Source: Pseudozobellia sp. WGM2 (lineage in GTDB: Bacteria > Bacteroidota > Bacteroidia > Flavobacteriales > Flavobacteriaceae). Taken from it: a stretch of DNA of 64,000 bases. Positions 44,988 to 55,128 of the stretch are shown one piece after another. Position 1 is the stretch's first letter. The number at the start of each line of letters is the position of its first letter. The translations under genes were made by a program, and so were the position numbers. The notes under the pieces are model-generated. The model was given only the letters and a program-made list of their open reading frames with translations, had not been told where the DNA came from and did not search any database. The stretch spans positions 62,001 to 126,000 of the forward strand of contig NZ_JADNYK010000006.1 of assembly GCF_017810075.1 (NCBI RefSeq), given 5' to 3'.

Positions 44988-45611
44988 TTATTTCTCTAGT
45001 AGTTCTTTTTGTTTTTCCGAAACTTCAATACTGGAGTAATCTAACTTCCATCCAATGGTTTCCACAATTTTTTCAATTAACAAAACGGCTTGAATGGCTT
45101 CTTTTCGAGCGGTTTCCATTAATCCGCTTTCAGGGATTTTTTCTCGTATATGTTGCTTGGCCTCTTTGTTCAATAGCGTCAGATCATCAGGGGAGAAGAA
45201 ATTGAACATTCCGCTTTGAATGTCATAAAACTGAATATCGGGCTCGATAGAAAGTATTTCAGGTTCCGGAAAGTTCGTCATGATAATTCTCTTGTTCGCA
45301 TTATCGGCCCGAATTTCGATTTTCTTTAGGTCATAACCGATTTGAGCTTTGGCATTAATGACCATCAACGCCTTTTTCTTGCTGGTCACCAAGCTCATAA
45401 AATGTTCTTTGATGTTTTCGTAGCGATAGATTTCGGCAAAATCACCCTCTACCGATACCAACTTACAAACCGTTCGAATCTTTTCGAGCAATACCTCAGA
45501 TTGGTGTTCCGTTGCCTCTTTGCTCTTCTTCTTGTTAAAAAAAGAGAACACCCAATACATAAGAATGGCCCCGAGTATGAGCCCTAAAAAAGAATCGAAG
45601 ATAGTATCCAT
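44988..45611 (-). CDS. DUF4230 membrane-anchored protein
   Basis: A 207-residue DUF4230 protein with one N-terminal membrane anchor (FLGLILGAILMYWVFSFF) and a soluble domain (VCKLVSVEGDFAEIYRYE, ALMVINAKAQIGYDLKKIEI). Function unknown. It is encoded 14 bases upstream of the Dabb gene and 3 bases after the DUF4260 gene. Confidence 0.87.
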   Translation of the reverse strand: MDTIFDSFLGLILGAILMYWVFSFFNKKKSKEATEHQSEVLLEKIRTVCKLVSVEGDFAEIYRYENIKEHFMSLVTSKKKALMVINAKAQIGYDLKKIEIRADNANKRIIMTNFPEPEILSIEPDIQFYDIQSGMFNFFSPDDLTLLNKEAKQHIREKIPESGLMETARKEAIQAVLLIEKIVETIGWKLDYSSIEVSEKQKELLEK

Positions 45612-45614
45612 TTT

Positions 45615-45965
45615 TTATTTTCCTATTTCACCCAAATGGGTAAACTTAAAGCCTTTGTTATATTTTAATCCGTACCCGAAAACACGATCCATGGCCGAAT
45701 GCGAAAATAAGATAATACCGACCAATTGCCATTCGGGTTGTGAAAGATAACTTGCTAAAACATAAATTGCAATGGCCACCCCCTTATGATGAAAAAGATT
45801 GTACACCAGAGCACCTACTTTATCATTAAATAAATAGCCCAGCATACCGATATCAGGTATTAATAAAAGCACTAAAAACCACCACCATTGATACGGCAGC
45901 ATACCGAACAAATATATGCCAAGCGCGAACATGGCCAACTCCTCTAATTTAAGGATACCTTTCAT
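45615..45965 (-). CDS. DUF4260 membrane protein
   Basis: The frame begins earlier, but ATG 45965 (MKGILKLEELAMF) is chosen because it gives a 4-base overlap with the cyclase stop. The 116-residue product has about four membrane segments and the motif FHHKGVAIA-YV, with HSAMDRVFGYGLKY, typical of DUF4260. Function unknown. Confidence 0.88.
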   Translation of the reverse strand: MKGILKLEELAMFALGIYLFGMLPYQWWWFLVLLLIPDIGMLGYLFNDKVGALVYNLFHHKGVAIAIYVLASYLSQPEWQLVGIILFSHSAMDRVFGYGLKYNKGFKFTHLGEIGK

Positions 45966-46717
45966 GACTCTTCTATTTCGTAAAGTACCGGCCGACTGGG
46001 GCACGCATCATTCTCAAAAGCGGCCATTTGAAGGTTCAAGAAATATAGACCGTCTTTTATACCGTCGGGCACATAAATAAACTCTGTAATCGTAGCCTGT
46101 TTACGCAACTGACCGTCAAAAGCCCAAAAGGTTTTGTGGGCCTGTAAAAGTCCATCATCTTTTTCTTTGTCTACCGAAGGTAGGTCAATCAATAAATGGT
46201 TTACTCCTTTCTCCAATACTAATTCTACGGCCTCTTGTAGAAGAAACGGCGGATTGGTATGTGAATACTGCTTCGACAACTTAATACGTTCATTCGGCAC
46301 CGTTCGAATAATCAGAGCTTCTACAGATTCACTCTCAATGGCCAAATCAAGTATATGCCTAGAAATCACCCAATCGTCACCTTGAAGTTCAGGAACCACC
46401 GTAACCAATTCGGCCAAATAGAAATAGGTGTTCAAGTTTTGATTGACCGAATGAAACTCGGCGGTAATATGCCCAACACACTCGGTGTGGGTACCGTGGG
46501 CATGCGGATTGAACCAAATATCATTAAAATTGGTAGAGCTACCTTCGGAAACCTTTCCTATAAATTCATCCTCTCTGTGCGGCTCTATTTTTGGATGGTC
46601 TATATACCATGCATTTACATTTTGCGCGTCGCCCCGAATAGATATGGAAATATCGAGCGGTCGTGCCAAATCAATCGTGTATTTTTTCTTATCGAGTTCT
46701 ATGGATGCCTTCATCAT
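45962..46717 (-). CDS. Cyclase family protein (kynurenine formamidase-like)
   Basis: A 251-residue metal-dependent hydrolase-fold protein. The defining zinc motif is present as NPHAHGTHTECVGH (near 65-80), together with VEALIIRTVPNE and GVNHLLIDLPSVD. Relatives hydrolyse N-formyl-kynurenine or related amides or lactones; the exact substrate is not clear. The second ATG (46714) is an equally possible start. It follows hemW by 27 bases. Confidence 0.85.
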   Translation of the reverse strand: MMKASIELDKKKYTIDLARPLDISISIRGDAQNVNAWYIDHPKIEPHREDEFIGKVSEGSSTNFNDIWFNPHAHGTHTECVGHITAEFHSVNQNLNTYFYLAELVTVVPELQGDDWVISRHILDLAIESESVEALIIRTVPNERIKLSKQYSHTNPPFLLQEAVELVLEKGVNHLLIDLPSVDKEKDDGLLQAHKTFWAFDGQLRKQATITEFIYVPDGIKDGLYFLNLQMAAFENDACPSRPVLYEIEES

Positions 46718-46744
46718 TTACAAATCTTCTATTTGAAACTATAT

Positions 46745-47878
46745 TCACGATAAATTAAGCATAAATAAATCTGCAGCGATTCCATCGGCTAAAAATTTTC
46801 CTTTTTTGGTCGTTAACAGGATGTCGCCATCCAAATAAAGCAAATGCTCTTCAATATGCTTTTTCGATTGGTTGAGTGCATACTCCTTATATTTTTCTCC
46901 GTATTCGGAAGCTATCCTACCCATCGATACGCCCCAAACCGTGCGTAGACCGGTCATTACGTATTCATTGTACCGATCAGTAGTTGATAGAATTTCAGTT
47001 TCAATAGGTAATTCACCTTTTTCAATAGCTCTTAAGTATTTCGGATTGTTATTGACGTTCCAACCTCTTCGAACTCCATCGAAAGAATGTGCCGAGGGGC
47101 CAATACCTAGGTACTTTTTCTGCTGCCAATAGGCCGTATTGTTCTTTGACAAATAATCGGGTTTGCCGAAATTCGATATTTCATAGTTTTCAAATCCGGC
47201 AGCTTGTAAAGTCTCTACCAGAATATGAAATTGGGCTTGCGCTACCTCATCATCTACATTTTTGACCACCCCTTTTTTGATAAATGTGGCCAAGGCGGTA
47301 TGGGGTTCGACCGTAAGAGCATAACTCGAGATATGTGGAATGTCAAAAGAAAGTGCTTTATCTATATTTTGTTTCCAGCGCTCATTGCCCATATCTGGCA
47401 TGCCGTAAATCAGGTCGATAGAAATATTATCAAAAAAACGCTTTGCAGTCGCTAACGATTTCACGGCTTCTTCCGCAGAATGGGCCCGGTTCATCAACTT
47501 TAAATCTTCCTCAAAAAAAGACTGTATACCGATACTCAGTCGATTAATTGGACTTTCAGCTAGCGCGATTATTTTTGCTTCGGATAAATCATCGGGGTTG
47601 GCCTCTAAAGTTATTTCCGGATTTTCGCATACCTCATAGTGACTATATACCGAATCGATAATGGACTGTATTTCTGCCGTTTTTAAAACGCTCGGCGTGC
47701 CACCACCAAAATAAATGGTCTCGACCACAACATTCGAAAATTCATCTTTTCTAAGAAGCAATTCTTTCCTCAATGCCTCGACCATTGCCTCCTTCTTTCC
47801 CATAGACGTAGAGAAATGAAAATCACAATAGTGACAAGCTTGTTTGCAAAAAGGAATATGAATATAAATGCCGCTCAT
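46745..47878 (-). CDS. hemW: HemW, radical SAM haem chaperone
   Basis: A 377-residue radical SAM protein of the HemW family. The iron-sulfur motif is CKQACHYC with an adjacent DFHF (residues ~11-22), and GGGTPSVL and ANPDDL follow, with a C-terminal HemN-like domain. It lacks coproporphyrinogen oxidase activity in studied members and inserts haem into respiratory proteins. It is the first gene of the minus-strand run hemW, cyclase, DUF4260, DUF4230, Dabb, GNAT, MmcQ-like. Confidence 0.92.
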   Translation of the reverse strand: MSGIYIHIPFCKQACHYCDFHFSTSMGKKEAMVEALRKELLLRKDEFSNVVVETIYFGGGTPSVLKTAEIQSIIDSVYSHYEVCENPEITLEANPDDLSEAKIIALAESPINRLSIGIQSFFEEDLKLMNRAHSAEEAVKSLATAKRFFDNISIDLIYGMPDMGNERWKQNIDKALSFDIPHISSYALTVEPHTALATFIKKGVVKNVDDEVAQAQFHILVETLQAAGFENYEISNFGKPDYLSKNNTAYWQQKKYLGIGPSAHSFDGVRRGWNVNNNPKYLRAIEKGELPIETEILSTTDRYNEYVMTGLRTVWGVSMGRIASEYGEKYKEYALNQSKKHIEEHLLYLDGDILLTTKKGKFLADGIAADLFMLNLS

Positions 47879-47934
47879 TTTTTTTTATTTGCTGATGGTT
47901 ATTAGTTTTAAGTTTATAGTTAGTAGCCCATGAT

Positions 47935-48290
47935 ATTATAATAAAGGCAACCCATTATACATCACAACCCATATAAAAAGGGCACCTAATGAGATACCAA
48001 GCATGAAACCTGTAAAACCAACAATTTTCTGACAATCTTATATTCAACCAACTTGGGCTTAAAGGTGAGCAAAAGAATAAAATACATTGTAATAAGAATT
48101 ACACAAATTATAGCACCTAAAGAAAATGACAAAATGATATTTATTGATTTATAATCAATATCGATAAAATAGTAATTACAAACCCGAACAAGGCAATTTG
48201 AACACCATGCACAAAATAAATTAACTTCAATATCCTATCTATATTGAAACCTTCATTTTCGTCCAGACACTACAGATTAAAAAACATCTC
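47935..48290 (-). pseudogene. Frameshifted membrane-protein relic between hemW and ruvC
   Basis: On the minus strand three consecutive stretches in different frames read like one small membrane protein: FNIDRILKLIYFVHGVQIALFGF, then (new frame) NIILSFSLGAIICVILITMYF..KPKLVEYKIVRK, then (new frame) GFTGFMLGISLGALFIWVVM ending at a stop near 47940. Two frameshifts are required, so no product is expected from this sequence. The family was not identified. This explains most of the 522-base gap. Confidence 0.45.
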
Positions 48291-48400
48291 ACGACACTTC
48301 ACATTTAAATTATACTTTTATCGATTCACTTAATCTAATACGCACTACGAGCTTCTATTCAACACAACTCATAACTTAAAACTTAAAACTCGTAACTAAG

Positions 48401-48958
48401 TCACCCCCTTTTCACCCTTTTTGCATTCTGTTTTACAAAAGCTTCCCAACCTGTATAATTTTTACCGACATCGACTCTGCCCTCATTATAAAAATGACAA
48501 ACGGCAGCTGCCAGACCATCGGTACTATCCAAATTTTTGGGTAAGGTCTTTAGCCCCAATGTACTCTGTAACATTCTTGCTACCTGCTCTTTGCTCGCAT
48601 TACCATTGCCCGTTATCGCCATTTTAATTTTCTTGGGAAGATATTCCGTGATAGGTATTTGCCTCGACAAACCGGCAGCCATGGCAACCCCCTGAGCCCT
48701 GCCCAACTTGAGCATCGATTGCACGTTTTTACCAAAAAATGGTGCTTCGATGGCAATTTCATCAGGGTGGTAGGTATCTATCAGTTCAATAGTACGTTCG
48801 AAAATCAATTTTAATTTGGTATAGGGGTCATCGTATTTCTTTAGCAAGAGCTCGTTCATTTGAATGAATTCCATTTTTTTGCCCACCACTTTTATGAGTC
48901 CGAAACCCATGATGGTCGTACCGGGATCAATACCTAATATGATTTTTTCTTTCGTCAA
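48401..48958 (-). CDS. ruvC: RuvC, Holliday junction endonuclease
   Basis: A 185-residue RuvC resolvase. The first catalytic Asp is in LGIDPGTT (Asp11), the second acidic motif in EIAIEAPFFG, and the C-terminal acidic pair in DSTDGLAAAVCHFY. The only in-frame start before the conserved GIDPG motif is TTG at 48958 (an in-frame stop lies two codons upstream), so a TTG start is assigned. RuvC cleaves Holliday junctions resolved by RuvAB; ruvA and ruvB are not in the window. Confidence 0.95.
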   Translation of the reverse strand: MTKEKIILGIDPGTTIMGFGLIKVVGKKMEFIQMNELLLKKYDDPYTKLKLIFERTIELIDTYHPDEIAIEAPFFGKNVQSMLKLGRAQGVAMAAGLSRQIPITEYLPKKIKMAITGNGNASKEQVARMLQSTLGLKTLPKNLDSTDGLAAAVCHFYNEGRVDVGKNYTGWEAFVKQNAKRVKRG

Positions 48959-49012
48959 ATTTTAATGGTTAATAAGGTAAAAAATGAGTTTGCAAGACAT
49001 TACAGACCTTGA

Positions 49013-49489
49013 TTATTGCGGACTTAAAACTATGGGAATACGAAACTTGGCCTTTACCGGAATACCTCTTTTGAGGGCCGGTTTTATTGACGGTAGGCTG
49101 TCGAGACCTTGTTGAATATGACCTTTAAATTCAGGTATGAGTTCATTAATATTATCAGGACCATGAACGGCCACAAGACTTACTGAACCACTCGCTTCCA
49201 TCAAAAAATCGACATAAACGGTATCGTTAACTTCCCCCTCTAGAACCAGTTCAGTTTCTTGCAAGGTATTCGATAAATAATCAAGAAAGGTTTCAGTGAA
49301 GCAGGCTCTTTGTTCCGTTTTGGCAACAGTTTCGTCACAAGCTTCGAAGAGTGGGTATTTGTCTACATCTTCCCAGTTGATACTAAGAATTTCTTCATTG
49401 ACCAATTCACGGGTCTTCTTTTCGCGTGAGGCGGTCCAGTTGCACCCTGTCAAAAAACAAAGAAGTAATAATGTTATAAGGTATCGCAT
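49013..49489 (-). CDS. Small lipoprotein with a TonB C-terminal-like domain
   Basis: A 158-residue lipoprotein: signal with lipobox LTGC (near residue 16). The remaining part (YVDFLMEASGSVSLVAVHG, KAKFRIPIVL) resembles the TonB-C energy-transducer fold without the usual membrane anchor. Cys pairs (EACDE, RACF) may form a disulfide. Function unknown. Transcribed alone between ruvC and the TPR gene. Confidence 0.7.
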   Translation of the reverse strand: MRYLITLLLLCFLTGCNWTASREKKTRELVNEEILSINWEDVDKYPLFEACDETVAKTEQRACFTETFLDYLSNTLQETELVLEGEVNDTVYVDFLMEASGSVSLVAVHGPDNINELIPEFKGHIQQGLDSLPSIKPALKRGIPVKAKFRIPIVLSPQ

Positions 49490-49617
49490 TGCCCAGAATT
49501 CTAAGACGCCTTTTATTAAATGCCCCTTTTACCTAGTTCTACTTCAAAAATAGCATAATAAAATTCTAATCTCTCATTTAGGAAAGTTCTGTTACTTAAA
49601 TTAAGGCTTTAGGTATT

Positions 49618-50802
49618 TCAATTCGCCAAAAAATGAATCTCCTGCTTTAATTGAGAAATACGTTTGGCCACCATCTGACCCATATAATCATCTCTTTTAG
49701 CAAAACGCCCGACGAACTTCTCGTAAAACTGCAATTTGGTCTTCGGATCTTCGTAGAGTTTATCGGCAACCGTACAAACATTGTAGTAAATAAAGGCATC
49801 ATCTGGATCTTCTTGATGGGCTAATTTATAATATTCGAAAGCTGACTTGATGTTATCTTTGTTTCTGGCAATACCCGCTAAAGCCACATATTCCTCAGCC
49901 AAAAATGGTTTTTGAACCGCGATTGATTCTTGAATGTAATACTGGGCACTATCAATTTGACGGTCTTTCAAGAACACTTGGCCTAAATTGAAATAGGCCT
50001 CCGAGTTTTCATCGTTCAGGTGTATTACCGTTTTGTATGCACTTTTTGCCTTTTCAAACTCCCAATTCTTAAAATAACAATATGCTAATTTTTCGTAGAT
50101 AAACTCTTTCTCTTCACCAAGTTCGACCAATCGTTCAAAAAGAGGCAATGCTTTCTGGTATTCGTCATTATTGTAATAAGCCAAGGCCTGTAAATTGATG
50201 AGCGAAACATCATCAGGGTATACCGTAAGCCCTTGGTTTAAATAGGTAAGGGCAGTTTCCTTTTCTCGCTTGGTGACAAAGTATTTACCCAGTTGAAACA
50301 AACTTCTCAAATGTGTGCTATCTTTCTCGATTGCCCTTTTATATGAATTTAAACTACTTGCGGGTTGCTCTAGCTCGCTGAAAATTTTACCTAAATAAAA
50401 ATGGTATTCAGGGTTTTCATCATTCTCAGCTATCAATTTTGAGAACAATTTACGCCCTTCTTCGTAGGCGTTGGTTTTCAAGTATAATTTACCTAACTCA
50501 AAACCTGCAACCTGTGCTTCAGGGTTCTTGACAACTATATCTTCGTATTGGGCAATGGCCTTGTCGAACCTACCCAAAGCACTGTAGGACCGTGCAATTT
50601 GAAGGCTTGCATTTTGCTCGTTCGACTGTACGTAATTATTAATGGCCTGCGTATAATTACCTAGAGCATATAGACTGTCGGCAATGGTAAAATTAGCACG
50701 CTTTTGATTAGAAGAAAGTGATTGCCCCTCTACTTCAAATGCAAGGGTTACTGTGATAGACATTATAAAAACCCGCAAGTCCGTCATCTTTACGATTTTC
50801 AT
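49618..50802 (-). CDS. TPR repeat protein, exported
   Basis: A 394-residue protein with a weak signal segment (IMSITVTLAFEVEG) and about ten tetratricopeptide repeats from residue ~35 to ~370 (pattern A--YE-I, NPEAQVAGFELGKLYL, YHFYLGKIFSE). TPR proteins scaffold complexes in the periplasm or outer membrane. It is 16 bases downstream of the S41 gene, so the two are probably cotranscribed. Confidence 0.88.
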   Translation of the reverse strand: MKIVKMTDLRVFIMSITVTLAFEVEGQSLSSNQKRANFTIADSLYALGNYTQAINNYVQSNEQNASLQIARSYSALGRFDKAIAQYEDIVVKNPEAQVAGFELGKLYLKTNAYEEGRKLFSKLIAENDENPEYHFYLGKIFSELEQPASSLNSYKRAIEKDSTHLRSLFQLGKYFVTKREKETALTYLNQGLTVYPDDVSLINLQALAYYNNDEYQKALPLFERLVELGEEKEFIYEKLAYCYFKNWEFEKAKSAYKTVIHLNDENSEAYFNLGQVFLKDRQIDSAQYYIQESIAVQKPFLAEEYVALAGIARNKDNIKSAFEYYKLAHQEDPDDAFIYYNVCTVADKLYEDPKTKLQFYEKFVGRFAKRDDYMGQMVAKRISQLKQEIHFLAN

Positions 50803-50818
50803 TTTTCAAATAAATGTA

Positions 50819-53083
50819 CTATTGCCTGGTTAAATCTATCGCCTTGCTCAAGAACTCATCTTCTCCTGATTTAACTCCTTCAATTGTCTTAGAGAGATAG
50901 ATATCGGGAAGAACACCAATGGCATGATGCTGTGAACCATCATGTTTCACTACTTTCATACCCGTCCAACTAATTCGATATCCGCCAGGAAGTTCAAAAG
51001 AATTTACATTGCCATTCGTTCCGGCTGTTGGTTGACCAATAATAGTGGCTAAATCGTAACCTTCGATATAACCCATAAAGCTCTCGGCATAACTAATGGC
51101 CCTACCATCTGTAATAAAGATAATTTGCTTATCACCCAAATAAGGTTCTTTAGCTTTCATTTTCCAGTTCAACTCTTCATATTCTGTCAAGTTCTTTTGG
51201 TCAGGAAAACTTATTTTCGGTACCTGCATCCAAGACTCGGTGGTATCATTGGACTTCAATAAATGGCTAATAAAATCATGGTTACCATTGGGATAACCCC
51301 GCATATCACATATAATCGATTTGTAGTTTTTTATCTGTGGTAATAACTCATTGATTTTATCCATCGGAAGGAGGTCTAAATTCAAATAGAACACACTATC
51401 GTTAATCACTTGGTAGGACTCTTTTTTTGGAAGAGCGGAACGTCTCTCTCTATAAAAATCTTTATCTCTGTTGAGTTCAATTTCCTTTCCATTAACTCTC
51501 AGGGTAATTTTACTACCCTTAGGGCCAAATAGACTTATATCTTTAGATCTATATTCTAACCAGCCCTTCGTACCTGCTGATATTCTTGAATCGACTTCTT
51601 TGAAATAGTCTTGGGAATTCTGTTTATTAATATGGGTAACTTCATCTCCTATCTCAAGCTCTGAAGATTCTTCGAACAGATGTGTGATGATTAGTTTGTC
51701 TTCTACCCACTCCCAAGTAATGGGAGGAGTAAAAAATTCGACTAAATCGTGCCTAACACCAACGTGTCCATCTTTCAGCAGCGCAGTAAATTTTTCTAGG
51801 GTAATCAAATGGTCTTCGTCGGTTTCATCTGTAAAGGACCTTTTTAGCGCCTCTTCTAAAGCGGCTTCCCAATCGACATCGACCACATCAAAATAGGGAA
51901 AGAAATGTTGTAATACATTGAAGGTGTTAATTACATTCCCTAATCGAACGGAAAGTTGAGTTGGGTCGACAGCACTATCTTCAACTTCCTTTTTTAATGA
52001 CTTTAATTTTATATTATTTCCCAGCGGAAAAGTATGGTCCTTATTGGCATAAAGTACAAGAGGAATTTGGCAGAACAGGTTCTTTCCGATTTCTTCTTCT
52101 ATCAACTCTCCAAATCGTGGTTGATAATCAAAAACCGGTGTTCCCTTTTCTTCTTTTACATCCCCCAAAAATTCAATTACGGCTGCTTTTTCCCCTTCAT
52201 ATTTAACTGTTGTACCTGTTTCAAAAGCATAACCATTACCCGCTCTTGTCCATTGAACACCGTCCGTTTTACTACCTAATTTTTCACTTTCAAAATCACT
52301 GTTCTTTATGGGAATGTTTACCCAATCGTCTCCCTCTTTATATTCAAGCCTGACATTATCAAAATATAGCATCCCTTTCCCCTGAAGAAAACACCCTAGA
52401 AAAAGTGATTGCGCCAAGGAGTCAACTTGCCCTGTAATCTCATACTGGCGCCATTCAGTGCCTTTTATCGGCCTAGCCCCCATATTATCGAAGAAACCCA
52501 TTGAACCATCTGAATTATCGACCCTGAACCACAAGTTTCCTGTTCCGGTAGAACCCTCTTCCATTTTGACCCAAGCAGAATATCTAAATTCCTTTTTCTT
52601 GTACTTATCCGCTCCTATTACAGTCATCACATTGCCAAACCGATCAGCATTTTCAGTTTCAAACATGCGGTTGACGCGTACACTTATATAGGGCCTTCCC
52701 TTGGTCATCATACCCGTACTTACACCTTTGTGTTGCCAATATGCCAATTCATAATTCTCGGGATTTTGAGGTTTTATAATAGACACATCGAATTTTGAAG
52801 GCTGTTTGCCGATTTCAAAATTTGCGGAAGGTGCTATAGGACCGAACAACTCTTTTAACGTTGTCAGCATTTGGTCTTTAGAATCGCACTTTTCGATTTG
52901 TGATGCCCCATAAATGGAAAACCTATTCCAATCAAAATCTGAAGCTTCATCACTCGGATGAAAATACTTGATGTAACCGTACGTTTTCGCAAACGTTTTG
53001 AGGTTATTGATTTGTTGCTCACTCTGTGAAGAAACGGTCAAGCTACATAAAACCATCACCGCTATTAAAAGAATATTTCTCAT
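50819..53083 (-). CDS. S41 family C-terminal-processing-like peptidase
   Basis: A 754-residue exported protein (signal peptide ending VSSQS). The N-terminal ~330 residues hold a beta-rich region with a carbohydrate-binding-like segment (FDNVRLEYKE). The C-terminal peptidase_S41 domain has SIICDMRGYPNG, FITDGRAISYAESFMGY with candidate catalytic Ser near 664, and GQPTAGTNG, plus a PDZ-like stretch before it. Substrate unknown. Gene order M56, S41, TPR suggests a common envelope-stress theme. Confidence 0.85.
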   Translation of the reverse strand: MRNILLIAVMVLCSLTVSSQSEQQINNLKTFAKTYGYIKYFHPSDEASDFDWNRFSIYGASQIEKCDSKDQMLTTLKELFGPIAPSANFEIGKQPSKFDVSIIKPQNPENYELAYWQHKGVSTGMMTKGRPYISVRVNRMFETENADRFGNVMTVIGADKYKKKEFRYSAWVKMEEGSTGTGNLWFRVDNSDGSMGFFDNMGARPIKGTEWRQYEITGQVDSLAQSLFLGCFLQGKGMLYFDNVRLEYKEGDDWVNIPIKNSDFESEKLGSKTDGVQWTRAGNGYAFETGTTVKYEGEKAAVIEFLGDVKEEKGTPVFDYQPRFGELIEEEIGKNLFCQIPLVLYANKDHTFPLGNNIKLKSLKKEVEDSAVDPTQLSVRLGNVINTFNVLQHFFPYFDVVDVDWEAALEEALKRSFTDETDEDHLITLEKFTALLKDGHVGVRHDLVEFFTPPITWEWVEDKLIITHLFEESSELEIGDEVTHINKQNSQDYFKEVDSRISAGTKGWLEYRSKDISLFGPKGSKITLRVNGKEIELNRDKDFYRERRSALPKKESYQVINDSVFYLNLDLLPMDKINELLPQIKNYKSIICDMRGYPNGNHDFISHLLKSNDTTESWMQVPKISFPDQKNLTEYEELNWKMKAKEPYLGDKQIIFITDGRAISYAESFMGYIEGYDLATIIGQPTAGTNGNVNSFELPGGYRISWTGMKVVKHDGSQHHAIGVLPDIYLSKTIEGVKSGEDEFLSKAIDLTRQ

Positions 53084-53182
53084 GGCTTGTATTAAATTTC
53101 TTATAAATTAAATTTTATAGCCATTGAATTAAAAAATTTAACTTCAATTTCACGTATTTTCTAATGGGCTTGAGATGAGATT

Positions 53183-55123
53183 TTACTGTAATTTAAATGT
53201 TATAGGTACCGAATACGCTACCGCCACACTTTCCCCACTGTTCTTAGCCGGTTGCATTTGCGGTAATTTCTTAATGATTCTTAAGGCTTCTTGCTCTAAA
53301 GAAGGATCCGGGCCTCGATAGCGAATGCCTTGAATGCTTCCATCTTCGGCAATGGTGAACATTATGGCTACCCTACCCTGTATACCTGTTTCTTGAGCAT
53401 CTTGGGGGTACCTGAAATTTTTACCAATGTATTTTTGTATACTTTTTGTAAAACAATCCTTTGGATAAGCGGCATCTTCACAACCAGGATAAATAGGAGC
53501 TTCATCAACTGTGGCAAAAGGCACTATATTCAAATTATCCATTACGTCATCCATAGACATGCGCTGCGGGTTATTAGTTGACATTTCCACATTTGCCCCT
53601 AAGGCGTTGGTTTGAGACAATTTAAACTCAATTGGTATCGAAAAGGGCACCTTTGTGACTTTACCTTCATGCCTACCTGGTTCCATTTGTGGCAAACGAG
53701 CAATGATTCTTTCGGTCTCCTCTTCCAAAAGTGGGTGTGGACCTCGTTTTCTTATATTAGTAATACTTCCGTCTTCATTTATCGTGAACATCACAGATAC
53801 TCGTCCCTGAATGCCCTGCTTTTGTGCTTCTTCCGGATACCTGAAATTTTTGCTTATATGCCTTTGTATTTTTTCTTGAAAACAAGCCCTAGGGTCCGCC
53901 GCATTTTCACAACCGGGAAATATAGGCACTTCATCTACCGAGGCAAAGGGAACATCTTCACCATAGCCAACAGCTACCATACTGTTTGAGCTATGGTCAA
54001 AAATATTAAAGTCACCATCTAAAACTTTAGACTCCAATTGCATTTGTGCCCTTATAGGCACTCCGTTGGGGCCAGAGATAAACGAACTCTCGTTCGGTGG
54101 GTTGGTAAATCTAATCGTGGTATGATTATCTTTCAAGACCAACTTCCAATCCCCTCCCTGCTTGGAGTTCTCCATTAGTCGAATGTAAAAATCTTGTTCT
54201 TCTTCCGCCGTAAGACTTTCCACATCGTTTACCGATATGGTATTCGTAGAAATCTCTTCCTGTAAATCTCGTTCACAAGAGGTATAGAACAAAATACCCA
54301 ACAACATTGGCACCAAAGCCAAATATTTTAATTTCCAGATTTTTTTCGATTTTGATTTTTGTAACATGACTATTCGTTTTTTGATTAATGATGATTTAAA
54401 AAATTGATTGATGAAAGAGATGTCTTGGGTCTGAAAGACCTGCGACAACAGCAGCTCGTAATGCTCCTTTTTATTTGTCTTCGCAACTTCTGCATCGGCA
54501 ATAAACTCGTGCAGTTCTGATACCCTGTTTTGATACACATAGACCAGCGGATTGAACCAGCCCACGATACGCATCAATTCAAAAAATAGAAGGTCGTAGG
54601 TATGTCTCTGACGAATATGAACCAGTTCGTGCTTGATAATATTTTCGTGTTCCGTCTCCAACACCTTGTCACCCAGAAAAATGGACTTGAAAAAAGAGAA
54701 CGCCATATGGCTATTAGCAATGACAATGCGAGTAAAATCTTTAAAATAATAAATATTGGCACCCTTTCTCAGTCGATACAGACGCCACATCTTATGTGCG
54801 AACAAAAACATGGCTACCATTACCCCACAGATAAACAAACCTTCGCCCCAAGAGATATCGAAAGGTGAACTTTCAGTGGCAGCCACAACAACAGCATCAC
54901 TAGCACCCCATAGGTATTCGGGGTACACGTAATACCTATCGGGCACGGTAGTTTTTAGGGCTTCAATTTTTACCCAGGGTAAAACCATCGATAGAACATA
55001 GGTGCCAATTAGGTAAAATCTATTCCATTGAAAGAAAGTCTCCCGCTTTAAAAAGAAATCATAGATGATCAAGAACACCAATTGAAAGGCAATGCATTCT
55101 AAAATGTACTGTACCATGGCCAT
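53183..55123 (-). CDS. M56 membrane metallopeptidase with two TonB C-terminal domains
   Basis: A 646-residue protein. Three or four membrane segments lead to zinc motif HELVH (near 164-168, in IIKHELVHIRQRH) with the more distal LHEFIADAEV. After a further membrane segment (KYLALVPMLLGILFYTSC) come two TonB-C-like domains, each opening with P(I)(F/Y)PGCE..A..P..CF and containing NFRYP..AQ..GIQGRV..MFTI.EDGSI. The duplicated domains are strongly alike. It should sense an envelope signal and inactivate the BlaI-like repressor encoded 5 bases upstream. Met3 is an alternative start. Confidence 0.9.
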   Translation of the reverse strand: MAMVQYILECIAFQLVFLIIYDFFLKRETFFQWNRFYLIGTYVLSMVLPWVKIEALKTTVPDRYYVYPEYLWGASDAVVVAATESSPFDISWGEGLFICGVMVAMFLFAHKMWRLYRLRKGANIYYFKDFTRIVIANSHMAFSFFKSIFLGDKVLETEHENIIKHELVHIRQRHTYDLLFFELMRIVGWFNPLVYVYQNRVSELHEFIADAEVAKTNKKEHYELLLSQVFQTQDISFINQFFKSSLIKKRIVMLQKSKSKKIWKLKYLALVPMLLGILFYTSCERDLQEEISTNTISVNDVESLTAEEEQDFYIRLMENSKQGGDWKLVLKDNHTTIRFTNPPNESSFISGPNGVPIRAQMQLESKVLDGDFNIFDHSSNSMVAVGYGEDVPFASVDEVPIFPGCENAADPRACFQEKIQRHISKNFRYPEEAQKQGIQGRVSVMFTINEDGSITNIRKRGPHPLLEEETERIIARLPQMEPGRHEGKVTKVPFSIPIEFKLSQTNALGANVEMSTNNPQRMSMDDVMDNLNIVPFATVDEAPIYPGCEDAAYPKDCFTKSIQKYIGKNFRYPQDAQETGIQGRVAIMFTIAEDGSIQGIRYRGPDPSLEQEALRIIKKLPQMQPAKNSGESVAVAYSVPITFKLQ

Positions 55124-55128
55124 AAATT

